Of a stretch of DNA of 21,093 nucleotides, positions 12,271 to 20,466 are shown one piece after another. Both the position numbers and the translations under genes were made by a program. A model generated the notes under the pieces. The model worked only from the letters and a program-made list of their open reading frames with translations, did no database searches and was not told the DNA's origin. The stretch is from CAZPRQ01 sp964589415 (lineage in GTDB: Bacteria > Patescibacteriota > Doudnabacteria > UBA920), in NCBI GenBank assembly GCA_964589415.1, contig CAZPRQ010000019.1:1-21093 (forward strand), given 5' to 3'. Positions within the stretch are counted from its first letter, which is position 1. Every line of letters starts with the position of its first letter.

Positions 12271-13920
12271 CTAACCTTCTCCCACCACGCGAAAAACTTC
12301 CTCAACATCGGTCATGCCATCCAAAGCTTTTAATAGCCCGTCTTGCGCCATAGTAAGCATACCCTGCTCAACCCCCGCTTTTTTAAAAGCCTGTGTAGAA
12401 GCGTTTTCAAATATTAATTTTTGCAATTCTTCAGTGTTCTCTAAAATTTCGTATATACCCACTCTGCCGCGATAACCCAATCCCTGACACTTCTCGCAAC
12501 CTGCGGAATGAAAAAAATTCAGTTTTGTAGGAATATTTACTCCGGATTTTTTTGGGACTTGGTTTATAATATATGTTACTTTTTCCAAAGTTGACGGCGA
12601 CAGCACAGCCGGTTTTTTACAAGAACCGCACAATCTTCTTACCAGCCGCTGGGCCAGAACCGCGGAAAGCGCCGGCGCAATGACAAAAGGCTTAATCCCC
12701 ATATTTAAAAGTCTGGGAATAGCCCCGGCCGCGTCGTTAGTGTGCAAAGTAGACAATACCATATGCCCGGTTAGAGCCGCCTCCATGGCTGTTTCAGCCG
12801 TTTCCTGATCGCGAATTTCTCCCACCATGACAATATCGGGATCCTGCCGCAAAATCGCGCGTAGCCCTTTGGCAAAAGAAAAATCGTGCGCGTGGTCAAT
12901 TGGCGTTTGAACCACTCCTTCGAGTTTGTACTCAACAGGATCTTCCAAAGTAATAATTTTCACTCCCGGCTCATTTAACTGGTGTAAAAACGCGTACAAC
13001 GAAGTGGTTTTACCGCTTCCTGTGGGTCCGGTGGTTATAACCATGCCGTTTGGACGCGCTAAAATTTTTTCCACTATCAACTTTTGCTCTGGCCGAAATC
13101 CTAAATCGGTAATTTTTAAATTCTCCGCGCTTGTAACCAATAAACGCAGCACAAATTCTTCTCCGTATGCGGAAGGCAGGCTGGAAACACGAACGTCAAT
13201 GGGACGATTATCCGAGAAAAAAGTAAACCTACCATCTTGAGCCACATCGTTAACGTTTAATTTCAGCTTGGATAAAATTTTAAGCCTCGTTGCCAAAGAA
13301 TTTTGCATGGCCTTCTGTATATGCAAAACGTCTTGCAAAACCCCGTCTATGCGGTAACGAACTTTCACAAAATGTTCCTCTGGTTCAAAATGCAAATCGC
13401 TGGCACGGTAAGCCATGGCCCCTCCGAGCATTATTTCCAAAAACTCACTGCCTGAAATACCAACCTGGGCAGCCTCTTCCGCTATGGCTTTTAGCCGCTC
13501 TATGGGACTTTCAATGGTACTCACCCTAACCACGTCGTCATGCCTTATTTTTGGCCTTAGGACTTTGGCATAAAACTTGGCCGTACGCTCAAAACTAATA
13601 TCGGAAATTACGTAAGTCGATACTTTATACTTTAGACTCAACTCCTTCACTTTTTCTATAAAAAGAGGGTTATTTGGATCTACCACACCAACACGCAAAT
13701 CTTTATTTTCCAAAAAAAATGGCAACGCCTTCATATCCCTTGCTTCTTCTTCAGAAAAAATACCCAATATATTTAAATCTATGGGGAAATTATGCAGGTT
13801 AATATATGGCAAATGCAAAAGCGCGGCTTTATGACCGGTTTCTTCTTCTTGCATGCGATGATTCACGTCGGAAAGCGCGTTTTGCAAATCGCGCGGATCT
13901 TGTTGAAGAAAATTTTTCAT
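12271..13920 (-). CDS. pilB: Type IV pilus assembly ATPase (PilB/GspE family)
   Basis: The 549-residue protein has an N-terminal MshEN-like domain (about 35-130), an N2 domain (about 140-265, ASDLHFEP, RYRIDGVLQD, RPIDVRVSSLPS) and the secretion ATPase core: Walker A GPTGSGKTT (298-306), Asp box LEDPVEY (325-331), Walker B ILRQDPDIVMVGEIRD (356-371) and His box TGHMVLSTLHTN (384-395). A zinc site is formed by CGSC (431-434) and CEKC (475-478). It powers pilin polymerisation at the inner face of the membrane. The gene lies 60 bases downstream of the DHH-like gene. A TATACT box lies in that gap, and no Shine-Dalgarno site is seen. No other pilus genes are in the window. Confidence 0.95.
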   Translation of the reverse strand: MKNFLQQDPRDLQNALSDVNHRMQEEETGHKAALLHLPYINLHNFPIDLNILGIFSEEEARDMKALPFFLENKDLRVGVVDPNNPLFIEKVKELSLKYKVSTYVISDISFERTAKFYAKVLRPKIRHDDVVRVSTIESPIERLKAIAEEAAQVGISGSEFLEIMLGGAMAYRASDLHFEPEEHFVKVRYRIDGVLQDVLHIQKAMQNSLATRLKILSKLKLNVNDVAQDGRFTFFSDNRPIDVRVSSLPSAYGEEFVLRLLVTSAENLKITDLGFRPEQKLIVEKILARPNGMVITTGPTGSGKTTSLYAFLHQLNEPGVKIITLEDPVEYKLEGVVQTPIDHAHDFSFAKGLRAILRQDPDIVMVGEIRDQETAETAMEAALTGHMVLSTLHTNDAAGAIPRLLNMGIKPFVIAPALSAVLAQRLVRRLCGSCKKPAVLSPSTLEKVTYIINQVPKKSGVNIPTKLNFFHSAGCEKCQGLGYRGRVGIYEILENTEELQKLIFENASTQAFKKAGVEQGMLTMAQDGLLKALDGMTDVEEVFRVVGEG

Positions 13921-13947
13921 GTTTGTTTCGGAAAGACTACTATCTAT

Positions 13948-13953
13948 AGTATA
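13948..13953 (-). promoter_or_regulatory. Possible -10 box of pilB
   Basis: TATACT on the minus strand, 27 bases before the pilB ATG. No convincing -35 box is visible. Confidence 0.35.
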
Positions 13954-13980
13954 CCACTAAGTAATTAGTGTAGGGAATTT

Positions 13981-15144
13981 TTAATTGCCTGTATGGTCAA
14001 TTGCATTATGCAACCCTTGAATAAAAAGTTCTTCAGCGTCCGTAAGGCTGATATTTTTTAACTCTGCCTGCACAATGCTAAATGGTCCGCTTAAGCCATC
14101 TAATCTTGTTAAGCTCCCAAGTGACTTCTCCAATTCATGCATGTCAACCTGCTGATGCAGCGCCATTTGTACGCAAACTTGCCCACCCATAGATTCAGAT
14201 AATAATCCAATTACCTTATAACCGGAGACGCTGTCTAACAACTCTTTTAATACCAATTGCAAATCTTCATTTGATGCTCCTGCCTTACCAAAGTCGCTTA
14301 AATTCAATAAAGAGTACATGACGGGCAAGCTGTCGTGTATTTTAAGCCTGGCCATAGCCCTACCCCAAAGCCTAAGCAACGGCAACGGCTTGGTTTTAAA
14401 TAAATTTTTTATTATTTCCTGCTGCCTCCCACCCAAAGCAATAAGCTCCGAAGCCTTTAAAAAAGCGCGGGGAGTAGTATGGGAATGCTGAAAACTATGG
14501 GTTCTTGAAATTATACCCACCAAGAGAGCAGTAGCCATGTCCTCATCCACGGCTTGTTGTTCAAATTTCTCAAATAGCAATACCAATAATTCACATACTG
14601 ACGTAGCATTTATGTCAACAAAATTTATAGCCCCATAATATTCATTGGCCGGATTAATATCAATATTAATTTTTGGAGCTTCAAACAATGGGTCTGAATT
14701 TACTTCGAGTAGCGACCCAAGCAATTCCATACTGGGAACCCCTAACAAAATAACCGCGTCAAACGGCTGTTTGGCTGTGCTAAAGGTTACATCTTCCGGA
14801 CCAAATTGTCCGGTTTTAGGTTTTAAATAAATATGTACGCTACCTTCTTCGGCTTGGTAACTAATTTCATCCAGTCGCTTTAATTGAGTGTTTACCGTAA
14901 TAGTAAAGTCTTTTCCGGAATTAAACCCAACTTTAAAACTTTCAACGCCTGTTAAAAATTTAAGGTTTTCACCAATTGCTTCAGTGGTCACCAGTAGGAC
15001 TTCTTTATCTTGCTTTTGAAAAAACAGCCGCAATGCCAGAGCACCCGCGACAATATCGGGATTTTTTGGTTCGGTAACCACCACGGCAACCCGGTGAGCC
15101 TTTCCAACAACTTCCAAAATTTGTTCAACAATTGTCAATTCCAT
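13981..15144 (-). CDS. Degenerate DHH/DHHA1 phosphoesterase-like protein
   Basis: The overall pattern matches the NrnA-type DHH family: an N-terminal segment VVVTEPKNPDIVAGALALRLFF (21-42), INIDINPANEYYGAINFVD (159-177), ATALLVGIISRTHSFQHSHTTPRAF (204-228), and a DHHA1-like C-terminus (about 300-380). The metal-binding residues expected in active members are missing: HxxPDxD is TEPKNPD, the DHH triad is DIN (162-164), and the aspartate in GIxTDTGxF is replaced (GIISRTHSF). It is therefore probably a non-catalytic relative, perhaps a nucleotide-sensing or structural protein. It is the first gene of a likely pair with pilB. The ATG has no Shine-Dalgarno site. Confidence 0.8.
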   Translation of the reverse strand: MELTIVEQILEVVGKAHRVAVVVTEPKNPDIVAGALALRLFFQKQDKEVLLVTTEAIGENLKFLTGVESFKVGFNSGKDFTITVNTQLKRLDEISYQAEEGSVHIYLKPKTGQFGPEDVTFSTAKQPFDAVILLGVPSMELLGSLLEVNSDPLFEAPKINIDINPANEYYGAINFVDINATSVCELLVLLFEKFEQQAVDEDMATALLVGIISRTHSFQHSHTTPRAFLKASELIALGGRQQEIIKNLFKTKPLPLLRLWGRAMARLKIHDSLPVMYSLLNLSDFGKAGASNEDLQLVLKELLDSVSGYKVIGLLSESMGGQVCVQMALHQQVDMHELEKSLGSLTRLDGLSGPFSIVQAELKNISLTDAEELFIQGLHNAIDHTGN

Positions 15145-15382
15145 ATTTTAATACATTAACAACCTATTTCATATCCAGCAAAGCCTTTAAACGCGCGGGT
15201 CAAACCCAGCGTTTGGCCAAAATTTAATACACACGATTATACAGTATAAGAAATTTTACTAAATCCGTCAATACAGGTACAATACCCTTATAAAATGAAT
15301 GTAAAGTCACCCGCCTGAAGACGAATATCAGTCAAAATCAAGGTTATACAGCAGTCTGACCATCGCTTAAATTTTCTGTATT
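15145..15382. promoter_or_regulatory. Divergent intergenic region between the DHH-like gene and tsaE
   Basis: No gene is seen. A hairpin lies at 15189-15214 (AAACGC/GCGTTT enclosing GGGT/ACCC). AT-rich boxes such as TACAAT (about 15280) and TTATAA (about 15289) could be promoters for the tsaE operon. I checked for tRNA-like arms and found no complete cloverleaf. Confidence 0.4.
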
Positions 15383-15781
15383 ATGAAACGGATATATCGT
15401 ACAAATTTAATCGGCATACCTAAGCTGGCGGAAACCATTTCCAAGCAACTGACCGGGGGCGAAATATTTGGACTAGTGGGACAACTAGGGTCTGGCAAAA
15501 CCACTTTCGCACAAGCCTTGGCTAAACACTTAAAAGTTAAAGGGTTGGTTACCAGTCCGACTTTTATTATTATGAATCGCCACAAAGGATGGTTGCCACG
15601 CACTAAAAAACCAATCTTCTTCCACCACCTCGATTTATACCGCGCAAAATCCTACAAAGAATTTACCGCTCTGGGTTTGGAGGAAGTATTTAACCAAACC
15701 AATTCCGTGACCGCCATAGAATGGGCGGATTCCATTAAGCAATATTTACCCAAGCACACTTGTTGGATATACTTTTCTTAA
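15383..15781 (+). CDS. tsaE: tRNA threonylcarbamoyladenosine biosynthesis ATPase TsaE
   Basis: The 132-residue protein has the TsaE motifs: Walker A GQLGSGKTTF (33-42), SPTF (58-61), HLDLYR (82-87) and IEWAD (112-116). TsaE works with TsaB and TsaD to place the t6A modification at position 37 of ANN-decoding tRNAs. Length is a little short of the usual 140-160. The ATG has no Shine-Dalgarno site. The stop codon lies 4 bases before the vanW-like gene, so the two are co-transcribed. TsaB and TsaD are not in the window. Confidence 0.93.
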   Translation: MKRIYRTNLIGIPKLAETISKQLTGGEIFGLVGQLGSGKTTFAQALAKHLKVKGLVTSPTFIIMNRHKGWLPRTKKPIFFHHLDLYRAKSYKEFTALGLEEVFNQTNSVTAIEWADSIKQYLPKHTCWIYFS

Positions 15782-15785
15782 ACAT

Positions 15786-16994
15786 ATGAAAAAAAACACC
15801 CTTTTAATATTCAGTTTGCTTTGTATTAGTTTCTTATTTACCGGGACTACCAAAGCATCCACAAAATTTTCCATAACTTATGGGGAAGATAATTTCATTG
15901 TAAACGATGAAGTATTTTCCAGTTGGCAAGGACAGGTTAGGCTGCCGGCGGAATCAAATATTATATATAAACCCAGCCTGGAAAGTTTAATGGCGACTTA
16001 CGCGGGAATAAATTTTCCAACAAAAGCAACTTATGTCATTTACCCTTACCAACCAAAAACTATATATGACTATGTTAAAAATTTGGCCATTCAAATAAAC
16101 CTTCCGGTTAAGGAGCCTGAAATAATAATAAACGGAAAGGAAATTACCGTATTTAGCCCACCGCGAGACGGGTTGGCTGTGGACACTTATGGGAGCACGT
16201 TTAAAATTTTAAAGGCCCTGCAAAATAAACTTACAAAAACCGAACTGGTTGTTACAGCAACCAAACCCGGAGGTAGCCTGGCTGCTTTAAATAATTTAGG
16301 GATTAACGAATTAGTCGCCAAAGGCCAGTCAAATTTTAAAGGTAGCCCCAATAACCGCAGGCATAACATAAAGGTCGGGGTTTCTAAAGTTACCGGCGTG
16401 CTTATTGCTCCTGGTGAAGAATTCAGTTTTAACAAATATCTTGGTCCCGTAGAAGCAGAGGAAGGTTTTTTACCGGAATTGGTTATTAAGCGCACCGGTA
16501 CGGTACCCGAACTCGGAGGCGGATTATGCCAGGTATCTTCCACGGTTTTCCGCGCTGCAATTAACGCGGGACTGCCTATTACGCAGCGCCGCAACCATTC
16601 CTACGCTGTCCAATATTACGCCCCTCAAGGAACCGATGCCACTATTTATCCGGGTGTCATAGATCTAAAATTTAAGAATGATACTCCCGCTCACCTGCTC
16701 CTTTGGGCGTATTTTAAAGATAAAGACACGCTTGTCTATGAACTGTATGGAACCAAGGACACCAGACAAATTACCGTATATACACCGGAACAATACGAAA
16801 AAAAGCCGGACGGCAGTATGAAAGCAACGTGGAAGCGGGACGTAACAAAAAATGGCGTTACCCGCAATGACGTATTTAACTCCGTTTATCAGCCGCCCGC
16901 GTTATTTCATAAAGAAGAACAATTCGTAAACTCCAGTGGCCAGCAGACAAGTCCCACAAGCACCCCGGCCACTGTAAACATTGAACAAAATTAA
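15786..16994 (+). CDS. VanW family cell-envelope protein
   Basis: A signal peptide or anchor (residues 1-24, MKKNTLLIFSLLCISFLFTG) leads to a region of about 30-170 that resembles the peptidoglycan-binding-like domain often found before VanW. The VanW domain (about 175-320) has the conserved motifs FSFNKYLGPV (213-222), ELGGGLCQVSSTVFRAAINAGLPI (242-265) and RRNHSYAVQYYAPQGTDATI (268-287). The C-terminus (370-402) is a flexible Ser/Thr/Pro-rich tail. VanW proteins are linked to peptidoglycan, but their biochemical role is unclear. It is the second gene of the tsaE operon and is followed by the repeat at 16990-17060. Confidence 0.9.
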   Translation: MKKNTLLIFSLLCISFLFTGTTKASTKFSITYGEDNFIVNDEVFSSWQGQVRLPAESNIIYKPSLESLMATYAGINFPTKATYVIYPYQPKTIYDYVKNLAIQINLPVKEPEIIINGKEITVFSPPRDGLAVDTYGSTFKILKALQNKLTKTELVVTATKPGGSLAALNNLGINELVAKGQSNFKGSPNNRRHNIKVGVSKVTGVLIAPGEEFSFNKYLGPVEAEEGFLPELVIKRTGTVPELGGGLCQVSSTVFRAAINAGLPITQRRNHSYAVQYYAPQGTDATIYPGVIDLKFKNDTPAHLLLWAYFKDKDTLVYELYGTKDTRQITVYTPEQYEKKPDGSMKATWKRDVTKNGVTRNDVFNSVYQPPALFHKEEQFVNSSGQQTSPTSTPATVNIEQN

Positions 16995-17006
16995 ATAAAA
17001 TTAAGT

Positions 17007-17046
17007 AAAATTGACCAAAATTTTTCTACAGTAATTTTTATTTAAT
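17007..17046 (+). repeat. 40-bp dispersed repeat, copy A
   Basis: The block differs at one base from the one at 18182-18221. It lies between the vanW-like gene and ruvB. AT-rich arms around it (16985-17010 and 17031-17060, with AAAATTAAG and its complement) can form a long weak hairpin. Confidence 0.85.
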
Positions 17047-17081
17047 TTTACTTAATTTATAAATTATATTTAATAGTAAAA

Positions 17082-18125
17082 ATGATTGAATCCAATTCTG
17101 AAAACCTCCCCGTTTTAAACGCTGCTGCTTCTCCCGATGACGAAGAAGTAATTATTGAACAAAGCCTGAGACCTTTGAGGCTTGTTGAATATGTCGGCCA
17201 GGACCAATTAAAAGAAAATTTAAAAATTCTAATCTCCGCGGCCAAGCATAGAGGAGAATTTTTAGAACATTTGCTTTTTTATGGACCCCCGGGTTTGGGA
17301 AAAACTACGCTAGCATTTATAGTAGCCCGGGAAATGGGAGTAAATATAAAAATCACTTCCGGACCTGCCATAGAAAGAGCGGGGGACCTCGCCTCGCTTC
17401 TTACCAATTTACAACAAGGCGACGTACTCTTTATAGACGAAATTCACAGGCTAAACCGAGTGGTTGAAGAAGTACTTTACCCGGCCATGGAAGATTACGC
17501 GCTGGATATTGTTATTGGCAAAGGCCCGGGCGCCAGAAGTATCCGTATGGAACTTCCTAAATTTACGCTAATAGCCGCAACCACCCGAATAGGACTTATT
17601 TCCTCACCATTGCGCGACCGGTTTGGTGCCACTTACCGCCTGGAATATTACGCGAATGAAGATGTTGAGAAAATAGTTTCTCGCAGTTCTAAAATATTAA
17701 GCTCGGAAATTGAACCAACTGCAGCCAAAGAACTGGCCAATAGAAGCCGGTTTACGCCCCGAATAGCTAACCGGCTGCTAAAAAGAGTCCGTGATTTTGC
17801 GCAGGTTAAAGGTCATGATACAATAAGCATAAATGACGCTATGGAAGCGTTAAAATTAATGGAAGTTGACACTCTGGGACTAGATAAAAATGACCGGCGT
17901 ATACTGGAAGTTTTAATTCATAAATTTAACGGTGGTCCCGTCGGGCTATCCACTCTGGCCGCCGCCACGGGCGAAGAAGAAGACACTATTACAGATGTAC
18001 ACGAACCATTCCTAATTCGCCTGGGATTTTTAACTCGCACTCCCAAAGGCCGTCAAGCCACAGAGCTGGCCTACAAACACTTAGGCCTTACCCCACCCCC
18101 AAGCCAGCAAAAAACCCTTCTTTAA
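17082..18125 (+). CDS. ruvB: Holliday junction branch migration ATPase RuvB
   Basis: The 347-residue protein shows the RuvB signatures: SLRPLRLVEYVGQDQLKENL (28-47), Walker A GPPGLGKTT (68-76), Walker B DVLFIDEIHRL (114-124), sensor AATTR (165-169), the arginine-finger segment SPLRDRFG (175-182), and the C-terminal winged-helix block GPVGLSTLAAATGEEEDTITDVHEPFLI. RuvB forms the hexameric motor of RuvAB; RuvA and RuvC are not in the window. The ATG has no Shine-Dalgarno site. The gene is flanked by two copies of a 40-bp repeat (17007-17046 and 18182-18221). Confidence 0.97.
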   Translation: MIESNSENLPVLNAAASPDDEEVIIEQSLRPLRLVEYVGQDQLKENLKILISAAKHRGEFLEHLLFYGPPGLGKTTLAFIVAREMGVNIKITSGPAIERAGDLASLLTNLQQGDVLFIDEIHRLNRVVEEVLYPAMEDYALDIVIGKGPGARSIRMELPKFTLIAATTRIGLISSPLRDRFGATYRLEYYANEDVEKIVSRSSKILSSEIEPTAAKELANRSRFTPRIANRLLKRVRDFAQVKGHDTISINDAMEALKLMEVDTLGLDKNDRRILEVLIHKFNGGPVGLSTLAAATGEEEDTITDVHEPFLIRLGFLTRTPKGRQATELAYKHLGLTPPPSQQKTLL

Positions 18126-18129
18126 TTGA

Positions 18130-18160
18130 GCCCTCCTTCGCCCAGGCTTCGAAGGGCAGG
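18130..18160 (+). terminator. GC-rich hairpin after ruvB
   Basis: CCTTCG (18135-18140) pairs with CGAAGG (18150-18155). No T run follows, so it is either a weak terminator or a REP-like repeat. Confidence 0.45.
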
Positions 18161-18181
18161 CAGAATTAACTAAAATTAAGG

Positions 18182-18221
18182 AAAATTGACCAAAATTTTT
18201 CTGCAGTAATTTTTATTTAAT
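18182..18221 (+). repeat. 40-bp dispersed repeat, copy B
   Basis: Differs from the block at 17007-17046 by one base (A to G in CTRCAG). It ends 13 bases before the start of the next gene. Confidence 0.85.
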
Positions 18222-18234
18222 AATCTAAATTAAA

Positions 18235-18443
18235 GTGGACTTCTCTAATCCCCTTAATATTATTCTCGCAATATTTTATTTCAGCCTGGTTTTGGGTTTG
18301 AGTTTTTTTTCCATCTTTGGCATTTATATCCTGGTACGATACGCTCAAAGCCAAATTTTAGGCTTTGTTGTAGCCGGAGTTTATATATTTTTTTTCCTTT
18401 CCATTCTGGCTCATTCCTATTCAATCTTTAACGGCATAGTCAG
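18235..18443 (+). CDS. Small membrane protein, partial (3' end in gap)
   Basis: A GTG start at 18235 opens a frame with two hydrophobic helices (about 9-35 and 42-62) joined by a short polar loop. The frame enters the 100-N gap at 18444. The codons after the gap probably do not belong to it, because that sequence looks like AT-rich intergenic repeat. It is upstream of the PH-domain membrane protein and could be part of the same unit. Family is not recognised, and no Shine-Dalgarno site is seen. Confidence 0.5.
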
Positions 18444-18543
18444 NNNNNNNNNNNNNNNNNNNNNNNNNNNNNNNNNNNNNNNNNNNNNNNNNNNNNNNNN
18501 NNNNNNNNNNNNNNNNNNNNNNNNNNNNNNNNNNNNNNNNNNN
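18444..18543. other. Scaffold gap (100 N)
   Basis: Exactly 100 N, size unknown. It is followed by AT-rich sequence with repeated ATTCTA/TTCATAC-like words, typical of repeats that break assemblies. Confidence 0.99.
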
Positions 18544-18608
18544 TCCATGTTTCAAACTTCATACCTCATGATCTTCTATTCTATATTTTAAAACCTAGAT
18601 TCTAAGCT

Positions 18609-19139
18609 ATGCACAAGCTTTTCCCCAGCCAACAAGAAAACGAAGTAATTTACCTGGTAGTCAGGCAGGATTGGTTTATACTATTTTCCCGCCTTTTGGT
18701 GTGGTTTTTTTTCGTTGCAATTCTGCTGGCTTTTCAGCGCTTTGTCCAGCCCGCTGCTCCAGGACTATTTGAAGGCTCGGCAGGACAAGTCTTATCCCTG
18801 TTTTTACAAATCTACAACTTATTTCTTTTGCTCTCACTCTTTCTTATTTGGCTATTTTGGTATTTAAATATACAAATTATTTCCAACTTGCGTGTTGTGG
18901 ACATTGACCAGGTAGGTTTATTTTCCCGAACTATTTCAGAATTATTTATTGAAAATATTGAGGACGTAACCAGTGAAACCAACGGCATATTTGGTACAGT
19001 GCTGAATTTTGGCATGGTATATGTTCAAACCGCCGGCAGTCGCGAACGTTTTGAATTTGACAACGTACCCCATCCTGCTGCCGTAGAGAAATTAATTTTA
19101 GACTTATACGGACAACTGCCTAAAAAAAACAACGACTAA
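18609..19139 (+). CDS. Bacterial PH-domain membrane protein
   Basis: Two membrane helices (about 22-42 and 61-88) are followed by a cytoplasmic bacterial PH-like domain (about 90-170) with VVDIDQVGLFSRTISEL, IENIEDVTSETNGIFGTVLNFGMVYVQTAG and FEFDNVPHP, which is the YdbS/YdbT-type (bPH2) pattern. Such proteins are membrane associated, and their function is mostly unknown. The ATG has TAGATT 7 bases before it. The next gene follows after 37 bases. The 176-residue length is normal for single-domain members. Confidence 0.85.
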   Translation: MHKLFPSQQENEVIYLVVRQDWFILFSRLLVWFFFVAILLAFQRFVQPAAPGLFEGSAGQVLSLFLQIYNLFLLLSLFLIWLFWYLNIQIISNLRVVDIDQVGLFSRTISELFIENIEDVTSETNGIFGTVLNFGMVYVQTAGSRERFEFDNVPHPAAVEKLILDLYGQLPKKNND

Positions 19140-19176
19140 ACGCGTAAAATATAATAGGTACGCTAACAAATATTTT

Positions 19177-19635
19177 ATGAAAACAATTGCAGTTTCCGGA
19201 GGGTTCGACCCCATCCATATTGGCCATATTGAAATGATGCAGGAAGCCAGAAAACTGGGCGACAAGCTTGTAGTTATAGTCAACAACGACAATTGGCTTA
19301 AAAAGAAAAAAGGCTTTGCTTTCATGAACGAACAGGAAAGAAAAGCTATAGTGGCGGCCATTCGTTATGTAGATGAAGTGGTAATTACCAGCCACCCGGA
19401 AAATCCCGAAGGTGCGGAAGCCATGTCCGTTTCCCAAAGTCTGGAAATTGTCAGGCCTAATGTATTTGCTAACGGCGGCGACCGTGACGAAAAAAACGCG
19501 GCCGATCCCAACTCTTCCCTCTACCATGACATAAAAACCTGCGAACGCTTGGGCATACAAATGGTATACAATGTGGGCAAAAGCGGAAAAATTCAAAGTT
19601 CAAGCGAACTGGTTAAAAAAGTTAAACAGATTTAA
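19177..19635 (+). CDS. Nucleotidyltransferase of the cytidylyl/adenylyltransferase family
   Basis: The 152-residue protein starts with the family's nucleotide-binding motif SGGFDPIHIGH (7-17), where HIGH is the catalytic HxGH. A later KSGKIQSSSELVKK segment (135-148) is like the C-terminal phosphate-binding motif of this superfamily. It resembles the C-terminal adenylyltransferase domain of HldE/RfaE and TagD-type enzymes, which activate sugar or polyol phosphates for envelope polymers. The exact substrate cannot be read from the sequence. TATAAT (about 19149-19154) lies 22 bases before the ATG and may be its own promoter. The terminator overlaps the stop codon. Confidence 0.85.
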   Translation: MKTIAVSGGFDPIHIGHIEMMQEARKLGDKLVVIVNNDNWLKKKKGFAFMNEQERKAIVAAIRYVDEVVITSHPENPEGAEAMSVSQSLEIVRPNVFANGGDRDEKNAADPNSSLYHDIKTCERLGIQMVYNVGKSGKIQSSSELVKKVKQI

Positions 19636-19660
19636 AACCCCGCCAACTTAGCGGGGTTTA
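19635..19660. terminator. Bidirectional terminator
   Basis: AAACCCCGC (19635-19643) pairs with GCGGGGTTT (19651-19659). It overlaps the stop codon of the nucleotidyltransferase gene and also serves the convergent methyltransferase gene. Confidence 0.88.
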
Positions 19661-19684
19661 TTTGTGACCTAGTTAGCTAAGTCA

Positions 19685-20371
19685 TTACTTCAACTTAAAA
19701 ATCACAAAATCACTTATCCTCTGATCTCGCAGCTCATACTCAGGCGTGCGCAAAATGTCGCACACCAATAGTTGGCATTCGGCGAAAACCCTGGCATACC
19801 AATCAACCGGCCGGTGGTTTTCTACTATCTCATAAATGCCCTCTTTTTTAACTTTTTTGTAATTGTGATTTTCAAAATAGCCTTTGCCGCTAAAAAAACG
19901 AAAGTCCAATTGTGATTCAGCCACGTTATGTATTTTAGGGTTGCAAAAACCAACATACGCGACGCCCTCCGGTTTTAAAACCCGTTTGATATTGCGTAAA
20001 ATTCTGCATACCTCAGATTCGTCGACAATGCACAATACCAAATTGCATATTACCACATCAAATTTCTTTTCCGGAATTTCAAAAGTATTTTCATATACAT
20101 TCGAATTCCCAATTTTTATACCTGCCTGCCGTCGCATTTCTGGGTTTATGTCATAAACCTTCACTTCCGCTCCGTGTTTAGCCAATTCCAAAGCCAGTAC
20201 GCCGGGGCCCGCTCCATAATCCAATATGCTTTTCCCGGCTATTTCACCTAGCTCATTTAACAACACAAGATCGTAAGAATAAAGTTTTATTTGTTCATTG
20301 TCCAATTCCTTTAATACTTCATGCCATTGATTTTGAGTTTGTATGGATTTTATATTGTTTACGTAATTCAT
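19685..20371 (-). CDS. Class I SAM-dependent methyltransferase
   Basis: The 228-residue protein has the Rossmann methyltransferase motifs: motif I SILDYGAGPG (48-57), the acidic residue of strand 2 in VYDINPEM (72-79), DVVICNLVL (105-113) and LKPEGVAYVGF (132-142). The substrate is unknown; small-molecule methylation is the usual role of this UbiE/Methyltransf_11-like type. AAAGGA lies a few bases before the ATG, one of three Shine-Dalgarno sites in the window. It is downstream of the nucleobase permease on the same strand, with 95 bases between them. Confidence 0.85.
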   Translation of the reverse strand: MNYVNNIKSIQTQNQWHEVLKELDNEQIKLYSYDLVLLNELGEIAGKSILDYGAGPGVLALELAKHGAEVKVYDINPEMRRQAGIKIGNSNVYENTFEIPEKKFDVVICNLVLCIVDESEVCRILRNIKRVLKPEGVAYVGFCNPKIHNVAESQLDFRFFSGKGYFENHNYKKVKKEGIYEIVENHRPVDWYARVFAECQLLVCDILRTPEYELRDQRISDFVIFKLK

Positions 20372-20401
20372 AAAATCCTTTCGAGCCGCACGGCCCCTTA
20401 C

Positions 20402-20416
20402 CCCGCGACAAGCGGG
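20402..20416 (-). terminator. Short GC hairpin after the permease gene
   Basis: CCCGC (20402-20406) pairs with GCGGG (20412-20416). No T run follows on the minus strand, so termination would be weak. Confidence 0.3.
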
Positions 20417-20466
20417 ATAAAATTAAATATTTTTACCCAAACGGGAAGTTAATAATTAATTGCTTC

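Noticed and set aside
13981..15144. Active NrnA oligoribonuclease
   Set aside because: The DHH triad and other metal ligands are replaced, so an enzymatic name would mislead.
15189..15214. tRNA T-arm-like sequence (GGGTCAAACCC)
   Set aside because: No D arm, anticodon arm or acceptor stem could be formed around it on either strand; it is better described as a simple hairpin.
18544..18591. Continuation of the small membrane protein after the gap
   Set aside because: The frame rests on 100 placeholder N bases, and the sequence looks like intergenic repeat.
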